The notes beneath the pieces are model-generated. The model saw only the letters and a program-made list of their open reading frames with translations, was not told the DNA's origin and did not search any database. From assembly GCA_016187465.1 (NCBI GenBank), contig JACPJQ010000001.1, positions 1-41,342 on the forward strand: a stretch of 41,342 nucleotides of DNA, in the 5' to 3' direction. The stretch comes from Candidatus Woesearchaeota archaeon (GTDB lineage Archaea; Nanobdellota; Nanobdellia; Woesearchaeales; GW2011-AR4). The position numbers were made by a program, and so were the translations under genes. Position 1 is the stretch's first letter. Each line of letters begins with the position of its first letter. Below are positions 40,159-41,342 of the stretch, piece after piece.

Positions 40159-41342
40159 TTATTGGATATTTGATGGAATACGAGCCGAGAATGGAGATTT
40201 TCAGGGCGAGGGCGGTTTTGAAGCAGGCGCCGTTATGGTTTTTGATAACGCAGCACATATTACGGTAAGAAGGATGCTGTTGGCCAAAAACAACCGCTAC
40301 ATAAATTCTCATCTCCTTACGGGAGTCGGATATTATAATGCGAACGGTATCGGAATTTCCGACAGCCTTATCGAAGAAAATGAATTTTATTCTTTCCATC
40401 GTCATGCCATCGCGCTAAGTCCCGGTACAGGCAATGTCATTCGGCGCAACTATTTTAATAACCGCGGTTACAATAATATTGCAGGCGGCTATCCATCCTC
40501 CGGAGGCTGTATCTCTCTTTACCCTGCCAAGGATACCATCGTGGAAAACAATATTTGGGAGGGGGCAGGATGTTTATCGGAAGTGAACGCAAACGGGTTC
40601 ATCGAAGCGATCAATAACCGTTTTTTCGGGGATATCTCTCTCAATGGCGGCGGTATTTTCCCCAATGCTCGCGGCAATACATTAAGCACTATGCCGCGCG
40701 ACACGTATATTGAAAATAACGCGTTCTTAAATACTGGCGGATATGGGATCTATTCCGAATCGGCAAAAAACACCAGGTGTGATAGTTGCACTTTCATAGG
40801 CGGAATTAACGGTTTTTACGCCAATCCCGGAAGCGGCACCACTAAATTTGGCGACGGTTTCCATTCCTCGTTTTCTGATAATTCTCTATTGATGAATTTG
40901 AGCTATTACGGGTTCGGTGTTTCTACAAATGAAGATTTCAAAATTGATTACGCAAATACATTTAATGTTGCCATTCCGTATGATGTTTCGACTTCCGATT
41001 CCCGTATTACCAACGAAAAATCCATAGATCCCCAACTTGGTTCTTGCAAGATTTGGATCCCTGACTCCTCTCCAATGAAAAGAGCGGGCAAAAACGGAGC
41101 CGACATCGGGGCTAATATTCTCTACGCATACCAAAATGGCGTCTTAACTTCCCAAAAACTCTGGAACACCGACGGCTCGTTCGCATACAGAGGAGCGATC
41201 ATTCCCGGAGTAAATGATATTGCCGGCAGTTCGCTCTTTGACGTTCATAAGAGACTAAATGTAAATACGAATGGCTGCCCGTTTCCAGCGGGGTATTCTG
41301 GAAGCAGCATAACAGACACAACACCTCCAACTATTTCAAATG
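40100..41342 (+). pseudogene. Continuation of the beta-helix protein in another frame (cut by window edge)
   Basis: From about 40100 the second frame reads FLQGDGSARPIMMRNCNYWI, then FDGIRAENGDFQGEGGFEAG and many beta-helix coils (NGIGISDSLIEENEFYSFH; GNVIRRNYFNNRGYNN; DTYIENNAFLNTGGYGIYSE). It is open to the end of the window, where ITDTTPPTIS, the Ig-linker seen in the LamG proteins, appears. It clearly belongs to the same gene as 38743-40158. The first Met in this frame is at 40142. A small out-of-frame deletion near 40095-40103 is the likely cause. Confidence 0.75.

Overview
The window looks archaeal and most resembles a small-genome DPANN-type lineage (Woesearchaeota/Pacearchaeota-like). 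That assignment is inferred from gene content and promoter layout, not from a marker gene. Many genes have an AT-rich TATA-like box centred about 25-26 nt before the start codon, as expected for leaderless archaeal transcripts. Archaeal-type products include a NurA-family nuclease, a topoisomerase IA with three zinc fingers, an intein-bearing PEP synthase and LamG/Ig-like surface proteins rich in N-glycosylation sequons.

Layout. 1-0.84 kb: edge fragments, including a transposase C-terminus. 0.84-10.2 kb: ordinary chromosomal genes (PEP synthase with a 404-residue intein, GNAT acetyltransferase, Rieske ferredoxin, PfkB kinase, NurA-like nuclease, topA), with unusual hairpin-rich intergenic DNA. 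10.4-12.5 kb: a tandem-HTH regulator overlapping genes for small membrane-anchored proteins. 12.5-17.2 kb: mostly non-coding DNA with a winged-helix regulator, two ribbon-helix-helix-like genes, 12-bp iteron-like repeats, and a DUF2283 + DUF4258-like pair. 17.2-33.7 kb: a second tandem-HTH gene overlapping a ~16-kb LamG surface-protein locus, now broken into several reading frames. 33.7-38.7 kb: an island of toxin-antitoxin (TA) modules (AbiE-like, DUF3368/UPF0175-like, VapBC, MNT/HEPN) lying among duplicated scraps of the LamG gene. 38.7-41.3 kb: a secreted beta-helix protein with more GC-rich sequence, running off the right edge.

The most unusual part is the LamG locus. Two inteins occupy homologous sites in repeated LamG units, and a third, related unit in the same locus has no intein. 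Neither intein has a LAGLIDADG homing endonuclease. Each instead carries a DUF433/DUF5615 (PIN-like) TA module in antisense orientation with its own conserved promoter. Each also carries, between its N-terminal splicing block and the next Hint block, a tRNA-like cloverleaf (Leu-CAA in one, Val-CAC in the other) plus a decayed second copy. A third, deleted intein remnant carries a VapBC pair antisense at nearly the same point. I read this as a cargo-carrying intein, or an intein acting as an insertion hotspot for addiction modules. The present splicing competence of these inteins is doubtful: both lack block B, and both have the same one-base frame offset.
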